Assembly (NCBI RefSeq): GCF_050314555.1
Contig: NZ_JBNPNH010000006.1
Span: 1 to 64,000, forward strand
Direction of reading: 5' to 3'
Source: Spyradosoma sp004558035
GTDB lineage: Bacteria; Verrucomicrobiota; Verrucomicrobiia; Opitutales; UBA953
DNA: 64,000 bases
Each line of letters opens with the position of its first letter. Position 1 is the first letter of the stretch. The notes below the pieces were generated by a model, which did no database searches, was not told the origin of the DNA, and saw only the letters and a program-made list of their open reading frames with translations. Position numbers and translations under genes: made by a program. Of the stretch, positions 50,215 to 59,475 are shown piece after piece.

Positions 50215-51891
50215 ATGGCAGAAGAACAGTCGAACTCAGTCACCATCAACATTGACGGCAAGGACTACAGCGTCGCCGCCAAACAGAATCTCATCGAGGC
50301 GGCGAAGAGCGTCGGAATCGAAATTCCGCACTATTGCTATCACCCGAAATTGCCGATGGCGGGAACGTGTCGCATGTGCCTCGTCGAAATCGGCATGCCG
50401 ATGCGCGACCGCGCGACGGGCGCGCCCGTGCTGAACGAAGACGGTTCGCCGAAAATCGGCTGGATGCCCAAGCCCGCCATCGCCTGCGGCACGACGGTTT
50501 CGCCGAATCTGCACGTCAAGACGAAGTCTCCCATGGTGACGACCAGCCGCGAGGGCGTGACGGAATTTCTTCTCGCCAATCACCCGCTGGACTGCCCGAT
50601 CTGCGACCAGGCGGGCGAGTGCACGCTGCAGGCGTTTTCGTTCGCGTACGGCAAGGGGCGTTCCCGCTACCGCGACGACAAGAACGTGAAGCCGCGCGCC
50701 AAGAGCATCGGTCCGCGCGTCTCGCTCAACAACGAGCGCTGCGTGCTCTGTCGCCGCTGCGTCCGCTTCTGCCGCGACATTCTGAAGCGCCCCGTTCTCG
50801 GCGCCGTCCAGCGCGGCTCGATGACGCAGATCGACTGCTATCCGGGACAGGAGCTCGACGGGAACTATTCGATGAACGTCGTCGATCTCTGCCCGGTCGG
50901 CGCGCTCACCAGCAAGGATTTCCGCTTCAAGATGCGCGTGTGGTTCCTGAAGCGCACGAAGAGCGTGTGCACGGAATCCAGCGTCGGCGTGAACACGACC
51001 GTCTGGTCCCGCGAAGGCAAGATCTACCGCATCACGCCGCGCCGCAACGACTGCGTGAACGACGCGTGGATGTCCGACTCCGGCCGCATGATCTACAAGA
51101 CCGTGGACGACGCGAACCGCCTCGCGGGAACGCGCCGCGGGGAAAGCGCCGTCGAGTTCGAAGAGGCGGTCGACGCCGCGCGCGCGCTGCTTTCCGCGGG
51201 AACGCCGGCGTTCGTCGCTTCCGGCAGGATGAGCCTCGAAGAGCAGTGGGCGCTCAAGAAGCTCGCCGCGTCCTTCGGCGGTAAAGTTTATTTGGCGAAG
51301 ACGCTCGACGCCAACGACGGCTTCCTCATTTCCGAGGACCGCACGCCGAACCGCCGCGGGGCGCTCGTCTCCGGGCTCGTGAAGGATTTCGAGTTGGCGG
51401 ACGTCTCCGCGCTCGCCGCCGCCGTCGAGGCGGGCGAAGTCAAGACCGTCTTCGTCTGCGGCGAAGATCTCCTCGCGCAGGGCTTCACGCAGAAGCAGCT
51501 GAAGAAGGCGGACGTCGTCTATCTCGGCACGCACAGGAACGCGACGGAGGCGGAGGCGACGGTCGTCTTCTCCGGCCGCACGGTGTTCGAAAAGACCGGC
51601 ACCTTCGTCAACCAGCAGTTCCGCCTGCAGAAGTTCGACGCCGCGATTCCCGGAATCGCGGGAACGCGCGACGAGCTCGACGTCTTCGCCGCGCTCGCCT
51701 CGGGCGGGAACGCCGCCGCGGACGCTTCCGTCGAAACGATCTGGATCGGGATGCGCCGCGAATGCCCCGCGCTCGCCACGGTCGATTTCGCGAAGATTCC
51801 GGACGAGGGCGTGTTGCTCGACGCCGCGCCTTGGGCGAAAATCGCGTTTCCGGAAACGGGCTCGCTGCTCTACAAGCCGGCGACGAAATAA
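50215..51891 (+). CDS. nuoG: NADH-quinone oxidoreductase subunit G
   Basis: A 558-residue iron-sulfur subunit of complex I. The N-terminal 2Fe-2S ferredoxin domain has IPHYCYHPKLPMAGTCRMC. The His-Cys cluster is in HPLDCPICDQAGEC, and a further 4Fe-4S site in CVLCRRCVRFC, with MNVVDLCPVGALTSKD. The C-terminal molybdopterin-oxidoreductase-like domain is shorter than in E. coli (908 residues in total there) and keeps only part of that fold. nuoH starts 22 bases later. Subunits E and F, which normally precede G, are absent here. Confidence 0.93.
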   Translation: MAEEQSNSVTINIDGKDYSVAAKQNLIEAAKSVGIEIPHYCYHPKLPMAGTCRMCLVEIGMPMRDRATGAPVLNEDGSPKIGWMPKPAIACGTTVSPNLHVKTKSPMVTTSREGVTEFLLANHPLDCPICDQAGECTLQAFSFAYGKGRSRYRDDKNVKPRAKSIGPRVSLNNERCVLCRRCVRFCRDILKRPVLGAVQRGSMTQIDCYPGQELDGNYSMNVVDLCPVGALTSKDFRFKMRVWFLKRTKSVCTESSVGVNTTVWSREGKIYRITPRRNDCVNDAWMSDSGRMIYKTVDDANRLAGTRRGESAVEFEEAVDAARALLSAGTPAFVASGRMSLEEQWALKKLAASFGGKVYLAKTLDANDGFLISEDRTPNRRGALVSGLVKDFELADVSALAAAVEAGEVKTVFVCGEDLLAQGFTQKQLKKADVVYLGTHRNATEAEATVVFSGRTVFEKTGTFVNQQFRLQKFDAAIPGIAGTRDELDVFAALASGGNAAADASVETIWIGMRRECPALATVDFAKIPDEGVLLDAAPWAKIAFPETGSLLYKPATK

Positions 51892-51912
51892 TTTTTCTCG
51901 GAGAAATTCACC

Positions 51913-53118
51913 ATGAACGAATTCGCAAAAGCCTTCATCGAGTGGTTCAACGGCACGGACACGTGCGTGCAGGATTGGCTCGGCATTCCGGACATTCCCG
52001 CGGGCGACGACGCCGTCGCCGTCACGGGCGCGGTCTTCAAGGCGATTTTCGCCGTCGCGCTCGTCCTCGTGATCATGGGCGGGTGTCTCTACACCGTGCT
52101 GCTTGAACGCAAGACGGCGGCGTGGGCGCAGGGCCGCGTCGGTCCCTGCCGCACGACGATGCCCTTCATCGCGGCGATTCCGGTCGTCGGCAAGGTGCTG
52201 ACCTACTGCGGCTTCATCCAGCCGATCGCCGACGGCGGCAAGCTCTTCATGCGCCAGGAGCCGATGCCCGAGCACGTCAACAAGTTCTATTACTGCCTGG
52301 CGCCGTGCCTCGCGCTCGCGCCCGCGATTCTGACGATCGTGATGATGCCGTTCACGTCCTACGTTGATCCGGAGACGGGCAAGGAGACGGCGCTGATGCT
52401 CTGCAACATGAATCCCGGCTTCGTCTTCGTGATGGCGGTCAGCTCGCTCGGCGTCTACGGCGTCGTGCTCGGCGGCTGGGCGTCCAATTCGAAGTATCCG
52501 TTCCTCGGCTCCGTCCGCGGGAGCGCGCAGCTGATTTCCTACGAGCTTTCGATGGTGCTCTCTGTGCTGCCCGTCGTGCTGCTCACGAGCGGCAATCCCG
52601 ACGCGAACCCGCTCTCGCTCTTCGACATCGTCCGCGAACAGAACGGGCTCTGGAACGTCGTGCTCGCGCCGCTTTCCGCGATTCTCTTCTTCGTCGCGCT
52701 CATGGCGGAAATGAACCGCCAGCCCTTCGACATGCCGGAATCGGAAACGGACACCGTCGGCGGCTTCCACACGGAATACGGCACGTTCAAGTTCGGCCTT
52801 TTCTTCACGGGCGAATACCTGCACATGATTCTCGGATCGACGATGTTCTCGCTGTTCTTCCTCGGCGGCTGGCACGCGTTCCCGTTCCTGCCGACGCTCG
52901 GGCTCGCCGGCGTCCCCGCCGCGATTCTCGGCGTCGTCTGCCTGCTGGTGAAGATCGTCTTCATGCTTTTCGTCATCATCTGGATCCGCTGGACGGTGCC
53001 GCGCTTCCGTTTCGACCAGGTGATGCGCGTCGGCTGGAAGCTGCTCCTGCCCTTCGCGATCGCCAACCTCGTCGCCTATCTCGTCGGCTTCGGCGTGTGG
53101 GACGGTCTGCTGAAATAA
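51913..53118 (+). CDS. nuoH: NADH-quinone oxidoreductase subunit H
   Basis: A 401-residue membrane subunit at the quinone-binding junction of complex I. LLERKTAAWAQGRVGPCRT and the later AEMNRQPFDMPESETD (acidic loop for the quinone channel) are family landmarks. Eight to nine helices are visible. It is longer than usual (about 330) owing to an N-terminal extension (residues 1-35) and a longer loop around ETGKETALMLCNMNPG. It is in the operon nuoG-H-I. Confidence 0.93.
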   Translation: MNEFAKAFIEWFNGTDTCVQDWLGIPDIPAGDDAVAVTGAVFKAIFAVALVLVIMGGCLYTVLLERKTAAWAQGRVGPCRTTMPFIAAIPVVGKVLTYCGFIQPIADGGKLFMRQEPMPEHVNKFYYCLAPCLALAPAILTIVMMPFTSYVDPETGKETALMLCNMNPGFVFVMAVSSLGVYGVVLGGWASNSKYPFLGSVRGSAQLISYELSMVLSVLPVVLLTSGNPDANPLSLFDIVREQNGLWNVVLAPLSAILFFVALMAEMNRQPFDMPESETDTVGGFHTEYGTFKFGLFFTGEYLHMILGSTMFSLFFLGGWHAFPFLPTLGLAGVPAAILGVVCLLVKIVFMLFVIIWIRWTVPRFRFDQVMRVGWKLLLPFAIANLVAYLVGFGVWDGLLK

Positions 53119-53145
53119 CGTTCACGTACTGAAAGATTCAACGCA

Positions 53146-53697
53146 ATGGCTACGCAAAACATCAAGGTCGTCACCCGCAAGCCGCTCCGCTGGTGGGAAA
53201 AACTTTACATTCCGCAGGTGCTCGCGGGAATGAAGATCACGCTCGGCATCATGCTCCGCAAACCGGTCACGCTCAAGTATCCCGAAGAGCGCCCGAACAT
53301 CCCGAAAGGCTATCGCGGCGTGCCGACGCTCGTCAAAGATCCTTCCGGGCGCGAAAAATGCGTGTCCTGCCAGCTCTGCGAATTCGTCTGCCCGGCGAAG
53401 GCGATCCGCGTGACGCCCGGCGAAATCGATCCCGCCGCGCCGCACGCCGACGTCGTCGAAAAGGCGCCCAAGGCTTTCGAGATCAACATGCTCCGCTGCA
53501 TCTACTGCGGCATGTGCCAGGAAGTCTGCCCCGAAGAGGCGATCTGGCTGCAGAACGAATACTCGCTCAACGGTTTCTCCCGCGCGTCGATGATTCACGA
53601 CAAGGCGAAGCTCTACGAGCTCGGCGGCACGCTTCCGGACAAGATCCGCAAGTGGGACCGGAAAGCCGAAGCCCGCGCGCGCGCTTCCGCGCACTGA
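53146..53697 (+). CDS. nuoI: NADH-quinone oxidoreductase subunit I
   Basis: A 183-residue peripheral subunit carrying clusters N6a and N6b. Two CxxCxxCxxxC motifs are present: CVSCQLCEFVCP and CIYCGMCQEVCP. An amphipathic N-terminal region (WWEKLYIPQVLAGMKITLG) contacts NuoH. Length is normal. It ends the local operon, and a strong terminator follows 25 bases later, so nuoJ-N must be elsewhere. Confidence 0.95.
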   Translation: MATQNIKVVTRKPLRWWEKLYIPQVLAGMKITLGIMLRKPVTLKYPEERPNIPKGYRGVPTLVKDPSGREKCVSCQLCEFVCPAKAIRVTPGEIDPAAPHADVVEKAPKAFEINMLRCIYCGMCQEVCPEEAIWLQNEYSLNGFSRASMIHDKAKLYELGGTLPDKIRKWDRKAEARARASAH

Positions 53698-53722
53698 GCG
53701 CGTTCCCGTCCGTTTTTCGTCG

Positions 53723-53757
53723 ATCCGCCGCAGGCCCGTTCCCGCGGCGGATTTTTT
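53723..53757 (+). terminator. terminator of nuoGHI
   Basis: ATCCGCCGC (53723-53731) pairs perfectly with GCGGCGGAT (53744-53752), followed by a T run to 53757. The loop contains a CGTTCCC copy. Confidence 0.85.
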
Positions 53758-53851
53758 CGCGTCCGCGCCCCTCGATTTTACGGACGGGAAATAAAACCTT
53801 TTCGCGAGGGAGCGAATCGGGCATTATCGCGCTCACGATTTTTTTTGAAAA

Positions 53852-54613
53852 ATGCTTTCGGTCCGCATCATTCCCTGTCTCGACGTCAAAGCCGGGCGCG
53901 TCGTCAAAGGCGTGCAGTTCGAGTCGCTCCGCGACGCGGGCGATCCCGTGGACTGCGCGCGCGCCTACGAAAAACAGGGTGCGGACGAGCTGGTCTTTCT
54001 CGACATCACGGCGTCGTCCGACGGGCGCGCGATCATGCGCGACGTCGTCGAGCGCACCGCCGACCAGGTGTTCATGCCGCTCACGGTGGGCGGCGGGCTG
54101 CGCACGCTCGAGGACATCCGCGCGATGCTGAACGCGGGCGCGGACAAGGTTTCGCTGAACTCCTCGGCGATCGCCGCGCCGGAGCTCGTCCTCGACGCCG
54201 CGAAGAAGTTCGGCAGCCAGTGCATCGTCGTCGCGATCGACGCGCGGCGCAATCCCGGCACGGACACGTGGCAGGTGTATTCGCACGGCGGGCGCAAGCC
54301 CTGCGGGCTCGACGTCGTCGAGTGGGCGAAAAAGGTCGTCGCGCTCGGCGCGGGCGAAATCCTGCTCACGAGCATGGACTGCGACGGCGTGAAGACGGGC
54401 TACGACCTGGAGCTGACGCGCCGCGTGAGCGAGAGCGTCGGCGTTCCCGTCATCGCCTCGGGCGGCGCTGGAACGCTCGAACACCTCGTGGACGGCGTGA
54501 AGAAGGGCAAGGCGAGCGCGGTGCTCGCGGCGTCGATCTTCCACTTCGGGACGTATTCGATCCGCGAGGCGAAGGAAGCGATGCGCGCGGCGGGCGTTCC
54601 CGTGCGCCTGTGA
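53852..54613 (+). CDS. hisF: imidazole glycerol phosphate synthase cyclase subunit
   Basis: A 253-residue TIM-barrel subunit that closes the imidazole ring in histidine synthesis using ammonia from HisH. RIIPCLDVKAGRVVKG carries catalytic Asp11. VGGGLRTLEDI and ASGGAGTLEHL are the two phosphate-binding half-barrel motifs. Length is exactly typical. hisH, hisA and other his genes are not adjacent, so the pathway is scattered. Confidence 0.96.
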   Translation: MLSVRIIPCLDVKAGRVVKGVQFESLRDAGDPVDCARAYEKQGADELVFLDITASSDGRAIMRDVVERTADQVFMPLTVGGGLRTLEDIRAMLNAGADKVSLNSSAIAAPELVLDAAKKFGSQCIVVAIDARRNPGTDTWQVYSHGGRKPCGLDVVEWAKKVVALGAGEILLTSMDCDGVKTGYDLELTRRVSESVGVPVIASGGAGTLEHLVDGVKKGKASAVLAASIFHFGTYSIREAKEAMRAAGVPVRL

Positions 54614-54632
54614 TTTCCGCGCGTTCCCGCGC

Positions 54633-55211
54633 TCAGCGCGGGCGGTCTCCGCGATTGCCGCGCCGCGTCTGAGGCTGATTCCGGTCCGCGGGCTGCGCGG
54701 GCGCGATTTTCGTCGCCGGCGCGACGGGCTGCGTCGCGTTCGTCTGCGTCGTCGGCCGCGGCGCGGGAACGTAGGTCGCGCCCTGAATCGCGAGCGGCTT
54801 TTCTTCCGGCGTCGCGAGCGGAATCGTCAGGCGTTCCGCGCCGACGCGCACGGCGAGCGTCCTGCGTTCGGCGTCGAAGCCTTCGACGAAAATCCCGGCG
54901 TCGTTCGTCTCCCGCACGCCGAGCCAGAAGCCGCGCTGCGCGGCGTCGTCGTAGAGCCCGAACGCGGTCCGCCCGGCGACGGTCAGCATGCCGACGAAGC
55001 GCAGGCGGCGCGACGCGGCGGGCGCGTTCCCGCCGGCCTTGTTTTTCGCGGTCGCCTTGAAGGGCGAATTCCTCACGAGCGCGGCGAAGGAATGCGCGGG
55101 AAGGGCGGCGTCTTCGGCGGGCGTTCCCGCCGCGGTCTCCTCGGCTCGCGCCGCCGCGGCGAGCGCGAACGCCGCGCCGACGAAAAGAATTTCACGCGCG
55201 GCGTTCTTCAT
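54633..55211 (-). CDS. exported protein at the end of the T2SS operon, GspC-like
   Basis: A 192-residue protein with a signal peptide (MKNAAREILFVGAAFALAAAARA). The central part (LRFVGMLTVAGRTAFGLYD to AERLTIPLA) resembles in pattern the HR domain of GspC, which binds the secretin. The last 40 residues are a Pro/Thr/Gln-rich disordered tail. Its start overlaps the gspD stop as ATGA, which links it to the secretin. Homology to GspC is my inference, since the usual transmembrane anchor and PDZ domain are missing. Confidence 0.55.
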   Translation of the reverse strand: MKNAAREILFVGAAFALAAAARAEETAAGTPAEDAALPAHSFAALVRNSPFKATAKNKAGGNAPAASRRLRFVGMLTVAGRTAFGLYDDAAQRGFWLGVRETNDAGIFVEGFDAERRTLAVRVGAERLTIPLATPEEKPLAIQGATYVPAPRPTTQTNATQPVAPATKIAPAQPADRNQPQTRRGNRGDRPR

Positions 55212-57565
55212 CGCGCGTCCTCCGTTTCCTTCGGAGTTTCGGAGTCTTCGGGCGTTCCCGCGGCGGCGTCGGCTTCCGCTTTCGCCCGTTTTTCCGCGGT
55301 GAAGTCCGGATTCTCGAGCTGCGGGAAGCGTCCCGTCTCGATGAAGGCGCGCGCGTCGTCGCGGGTGAGCGCCTCGTCGCGCACGCCGAGATTTTTCTCC
55401 TCTCCGGCGTCGGTGATGACGAAGGGCCGCAGGAAGACGATGAGCTCGCGCCGCGTCGAGGAGTACGTCTTCGGGCGGAACAGCGCGCCGATCAGCGGAA
55501 TGTCGCCGAGAATGTAGACCTTGCCCTTGTTGGTCGTCTCGTCGAACGACTGCAGACCGGCGAGCGCGATCGTCTCGCGGTCCTTGATGCTGATGTAGGA
55601 CGTCGCGCGGCGCGAGGAGATGAGCGGCTGTTCGTTTCCGTCGATGCTCGTCGTGCCGATGATGTTGTCGATCTTCTGCGAGACGTCGATCTGCACCGTG
55701 CCGTTCGAGCCGATGCGCGGCGTGACTTCGAGCTCGAGCCCGATGTCCTTGTAGGTGACCTGCGACGACGTGTTCATGCTCGTCGAGTCCGTCGTCGAAC
55801 CCGTGATGACGGGACGCTGCTCGCTGATGACGATCTGCGCGCTCTTGTTGTGCATCGTCATGATCGTCGGCGAGGAAAGCACCTTCACGCGCGAGTCCGT
55901 CTTCGCCTGATTGAAGACCATCTCGAAGGCGAGGTCGCGCAGCGAGCCCTCCATCGAGAACGCGCCGTTGGGCGCGCCCGCCGCGAGCCGGTAGTTGCCC
56001 GCGAGCGTGTTCGTCGTTCCCGTCGGCGAGAGCTTGTAGCCGAAGCCGAGCGTGTTCAGCCCGCTGACGTCGCTGTCCGAAAGCAGCACTTCGACGATGA
56101 TCGCCTCGATGCGCACCTGCGGGAGCGGAATGTCGATCTTTTCGACGACGTCCGCGATCTGGCGGATGTCGCTGTTCGTGCCGATGACGATGACGGAGTT
56201 CGCGCGCGTGTCGCCGATGATTGTCAGGTAATCCGAAAAGCGCTGCGTGTCGGAGGCGTTTTCCGCCGTCGTCGCGGGAACGCCGTCGCCGCTCCCGCGA
56301 GGCGCGGAGACGACGTCGTAGGTGCCGCCCGAGGAGGCTGCGGCGCTCCCGTCCGCGCCGTCCGCCGAATAACGCCGCGCGGACGTGCTCCCGCCGGAGG
56401 ACGCCGACGAGGAAGCGCGCGACGAAGAAGACGAGGAAGACGTTCCCGTCGAGGAGGAGCCGTTTCCGATGATCGTCACCGAGGCGGTCTTGTTCTGCCC
56501 GGAGACGTTCGGGCGCGAGCCTTCGATGACGCCCTTGAGCGCGTCGGCGACGTCGTCCGCGTCCGCGTGCTTCAGCGGAAAGATCGCGCTGCGCGTGAGC
56601 GGGACGGTCTCGACGTCGAGCCGCTCGACGAGCGAGTCGATGAAATCCTTGTTCGCCGTGCTGGTGACGATGAGGAGCTGGTTCGTCGTGTCGTTCGCGG
56701 AAAAGCCGACTTCACCCTGCAGCAGATTCTTCATGCCGCCCTGCTGGAGCGCCTGCAGCTGCTTGACGATCTCGGACGCCTTGACGTTTTTGAGATTGTA
56801 GAAAAGCACCTGGCCGGGAACGTCGAGGCTGCCGACGAGACGTTCGAGCCGCTGGACGTTGGTGAGCGAATCCGTGACGAGGATGGAGTTCGCCGCCGGC
56901 ATCGAAAGCAGCGAGCCGCCGCGGTGGTGCGTCACCATCCCGCGCATGAGCGGCTCGACGTTCGCGACGTTGATGTTTCTGAAGCGGAAGAGGCGCGCGA
57001 CGGAACGCTCGCTCGCGGGCAGGTCCGCGACGGAATCGACGTAGAGCGGCGGCGCCTCCGAGGTCGCGTAGCCGGAGACGACGGCCTTCAGGAAATCCTC
57101 GCCTTCGGGAATGACGGAGACGCCGTTGAGCGCGAGCAGGGATTCGAGCGCGACGATCGCCTTGTCCGTCGCGATGGGCCCGCGCGAGTCGAAATTGATG
57201 CGCAGCACGGGAAGCGTCTGGCTGCGGATGACGCTCTTGCCCGTGAGCCGTTCGAGCAGGTCGAAGACCTGCGGCGCGGGAGAATCGACGATGAGGAGGC
57301 GCTCGATGAGCCGCGGCTTTTCGCCGTCGGGCGTTCCCGCGGGCGCGGCTTCGACGAACTTCACCGCGATCGGCTCGTTGTTCGCGGGCGTCTGTTCGGC
57401 CGCGCGTCCGGCGGGAACGGGCGTCGCGCCCGCGCGCGTCGTCGTGCCCGCCTGAATCGTGCGGCGCACGGGAACGGCCTGCGTCTGCTGCGCGGACGCG
57501 GGAACGCCCGAGGAAAGGGCGGCGAAGAGCGCCGCGGCGAAAAGAAAATGCGAGGAGATTTTCAT
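55208..57565 (-). CDS. gspD: type II secretion system secretin
   Basis: A 785-residue outer-membrane channel subunit. A signal peptide (MKISSHFLFAAALFAALSSG) is followed by a Pro/Thr-rich region and several N-domains (FRFRNINVANVEPLMRG; FYNLKNVKASEIVKQLQAL). A Ser/Gly-rich loop lies near residues 385-415. The C-terminal secretin domain carries VLSSPTIMTMHNKSAQI and ALAGLQSFDE. It ends in a charged tail. It lies 12 bases behind gspM. Confidence 0.92.
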   Translation of the reverse strand: MKISSHFLFAAALFAALSSGVPASAQQTQAVPVRRTIQAGTTTRAGATPVPAGRAAEQTPANNEPIAVKFVEAAPAGTPDGEKPRLIERLLIVDSPAPQVFDLLERLTGKSVIRSQTLPVLRINFDSRGPIATDKAIVALESLLALNGVSVIPEGEDFLKAVVSGYATSEAPPLYVDSVADLPASERSVARLFRFRNINVANVEPLMRGMVTHHRGGSLLSMPAANSILVTDSLTNVQRLERLVGSLDVPGQVLFYNLKNVKASEIVKQLQALQQGGMKNLLQGEVGFSANDTTNQLLIVTSTANKDFIDSLVERLDVETVPLTRSAIFPLKHADADDVADALKGVIEGSRPNVSGQNKTASVTIIGNGSSSTGTSSSSSSSRASSSASSGGSTSARRYSADGADGSAAASSGGTYDVVSAPRGSGDGVPATTAENASDTQRFSDYLTIIGDTRANSVIVIGTNSDIRQIADVVEKIDIPLPQVRIEAIIVEVLLSDSDVSGLNTLGFGYKLSPTGTTNTLAGNYRLAAGAPNGAFSMEGSLRDLAFEMVFNQAKTDSRVKVLSSPTIMTMHNKSAQIVISEQRPVITGSTTDSTSMNTSSQVTYKDIGLELEVTPRIGSNGTVQIDVSQKIDNIIGTTSIDGNEQPLISSRRATSYISIKDRETIALAGLQSFDETTNKGKVYILGDIPLIGALFRPKTYSSTRRELIVFLRPFVITDAGEEKNLGVRDEALTRDDARAFIETGRFPQLENPDFTAEKRAKAEADAAAGTPEDSETPKETEDAR

Positions 57566-57577
57566 GACGGAGATTTT

Positions 57578-58171
57578 TCAGCGAAGGTTTTTCTGCGCGG
57601 AAGGCTGCAGCTGGAACGAAGTGATTTCATAGCTCGCGGTGAGCGTGAGCCCGTCGGAGCCCGAAGGCTGAAAGCGCGCCTCGGTCACGGCGACGGAGGG
57701 GAATTCGTTGGAGATGCGCTCGTCGAATTCGATGAGCTTTTCCAGCGGCGCGTTGCGCAGCGTGATGCGCACGGTGACGACGTCGAACGGCGCCTGGTCC
57801 TTCGAGACGGGGCGCGAGCTCTCCGGCTTCAGTTTGAGATCGGCGCCGAGCTCGCCGACGACGGAAAGCAGATCCGTGCCCGAGACGTCGGCGTTCCCGC
57901 GCAGCTCGCGCGCCTTTTCCGCGAGGCGCGCGCGGACGATTTCGCGCGTGCCCAGGACGAGCGCGTTCTGCTCCGAAGCGCGCAGAGCCGCGGCGTTCGT
58001 CTCGACGTCCGCGCGGAACGCGGAGACGAGCCCGCTCGCCCAGACGACGAGCGCCGCCGCCGCGAGCAGCAGAAGCAGAGCGCGCTCGCGGACGCTGAAA
58101 GCACGGCCGCGGAGACGCGCGCGCGCCGCGGCGAGCAGGATCTTCGTTCTTGCGTGTAATGGAATTTTCAT
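57578..58171 (-). CDS. gspM: type II secretion protein GspM-like
   Basis: A 197-residue bitopic inner-membrane protein starting at ATG 58171 in an overlap with the gspL stop. A short cytoplasmic basic N-terminus, one helix (ERALLLLLAAAALVVWASGLVSAF), and a periplasmic ferredoxin-like domain match GspM. Sequence conservation in this family is low, so the call rests on topology and position between gspL and gspD. Confidence 0.75.
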   Translation of the reverse strand: MKIPLHARTKILLAAARARLRGRAFSVRERALLLLLAAAALVVWASGLVSAFRADVETNAAALRASEQNALVLGTREIVRARLAEKARELRGNADVSGTDLLSVVGELGADLKLKPESSRPVSKDQAPFDVVTVRITLRNAPLEKLIEFDERISNEFPSVAVTEARFQPSGSDGLTLTASYEITSFQLQPSAQKNLR

Positions 58172-59448
58172 GACGCGTTTTCTCCGTTTTCGGGTTCGTC
58201 TTCGGGCGTTTCCTCGTCCGTTTCCGCGTAGAAGTCGAGCCTGTCGAGCTCCGCCTTCACGGGCGCGCACTGCAGCGAAAAATTCGCGCCGTTCGCCGCC
58301 ATGTTCGCGGAAAAGACGACGTTGCGGAAAAGCCCGCACGCGCGCAGTCTCTTCTCGAACTCGTTGGCGAGCGCGATGCTTTCCGCCGTGCCGTTCGCGG
58401 CGAGCGTTCCCGTCGTGCCGTTGCCGGAAAAGCTGACGAGGCCGACGCCCTCGGGGCGCTGCGCGTTGAGCGCGGCGACGGCGCGCATCGCCTGCAGTTT
58501 GTTCGCCTGGATTTCGGAAATCTTTTCGATCAGCGCCGCGCGTTCTCGGATTTCGCGCACCTGCGGGCGCTGCGCGGCTTCCGCCTCGACGTTGGCGGCG
58601 ACGTGCGCGCGCAGTCCCAGCAGGGCGAGCTGCGCGGCGCAGAGCACGGCGGCGGCGACGGCGAGCGCGCGCGCCGCCTGGCGGCAAAGCGCGGCGGCGC
58701 GGCGTTCCCGGCGTTCCCGCGCGAGCGTCTCCGCGTCGCGCGCGTCCGCGAACCAGAGCGATTCGTCGGCGGTCGAGAACGCGAGCGTCCGCGCGGCGGG
58801 AACGGCGCTCCCGTCCTCGCGCAGGCGGAGCAGTCGGATTTCTCCCGCGCCTTTTTTCGCGTCGAAAATCTGTTCCGAGGGCATGAAGACGTCGGGGCTT
58901 TCCTCCGCGCCGTCGTCGCCGATTTCCTTGCGCAGGGCGTCGCGCGCGGCGAAGAGAGCGGCGCGGAAGGCGGCGTCGTCGCGCCCGCCGCGTTCGAGCG
59001 GGACGGAGCGGGCGCGCGTCGGGAACGCGTTGTCGGGATCGAGCCGCACGGCTGTCAGCTCCGTTTCGGTCGCGAACCATTCGCGGCGCGGGCGCGTCGC
59101 GCCGTCGTTCCCGCGGAGCGCGAAGAGCGGCAGCGCGTGCAGCGATTTCGCGGGCATTTCCGCGAGAAAGGCGCGGGCGCGTTCGCGCGCGGCGGCGTAG
59201 CAGAGCAGGGCGTTTCCGCGCGGCGCGAAGCGGAAGCCGGAAAGCAGCTGCTCCGGCGGAACGGGGGCCGCCGCCTCAAGGCGCAGCGCGACCTGTTCGC
59301 GGAGCGCTTCCGGCGTCGCCGCGGGATCCGCGGGCACGTTTTCGACGAAGAAAAGCCACGAAGGCAGCAGAAAAATCGGCGGCGGCGCGGCGTTTTTTTC
59401 GGGAGGCGGCTGATGGGAAGAGGCGGTTTTCACGGCGGGGGATTTCAT
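58168..59448 (-). CDS. gspL: type II secretion protein GspL-like
   Basis: A 426-residue protein with a cytoplasmic N-terminal part in the style of GspL/PilM and one membrane helix near residues 258-278 (ALAVAAAVLCAAQLALLGL). A periplasmic domain follows with PEGVGLVSFSGNGTTG and an acidic tail (DEETPEDEPENGE). GspL recruits the GspE ATPase, and with GspM builds the inner-membrane platform. gspE and gspF are not in the window. Confidence 0.75.
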   Translation of the reverse strand: MKSPAVKTASSHQPPPEKNAAPPPIFLLPSWLFFVENVPADPAATPEALREQVALRLEAAAPVPPEQLLSGFRFAPRGNALLCYAAARERARAFLAEMPAKSLHALPLFALRGNDGATRPRREWFATETELTAVRLDPDNAFPTRARSVPLERGGRDDAAFRAALFAARDALRKEIGDDGAEESPDVFMPSEQIFDAKKGAGEIRLLRLREDGSAVPAARTLAFSTADESLWFADARDAETLARERRERRAAALCRQAARALAVAAAVLCAAQLALLGLRAHVAANVEAEAAQRPQVREIRERAALIEKISEIQANKLQAMRAVAALNAQRPEGVGLVSFSGNGTTGTLAANGTAESIALANEFEKRLRACGLFRNVVFSANMAANGANFSLQCAPVKAELDRLDFYAETDEETPEDEPENGENAS

Positions 59449-59475
59449 GTTGAACGCGAAAAGCGGGAAAAGGTT

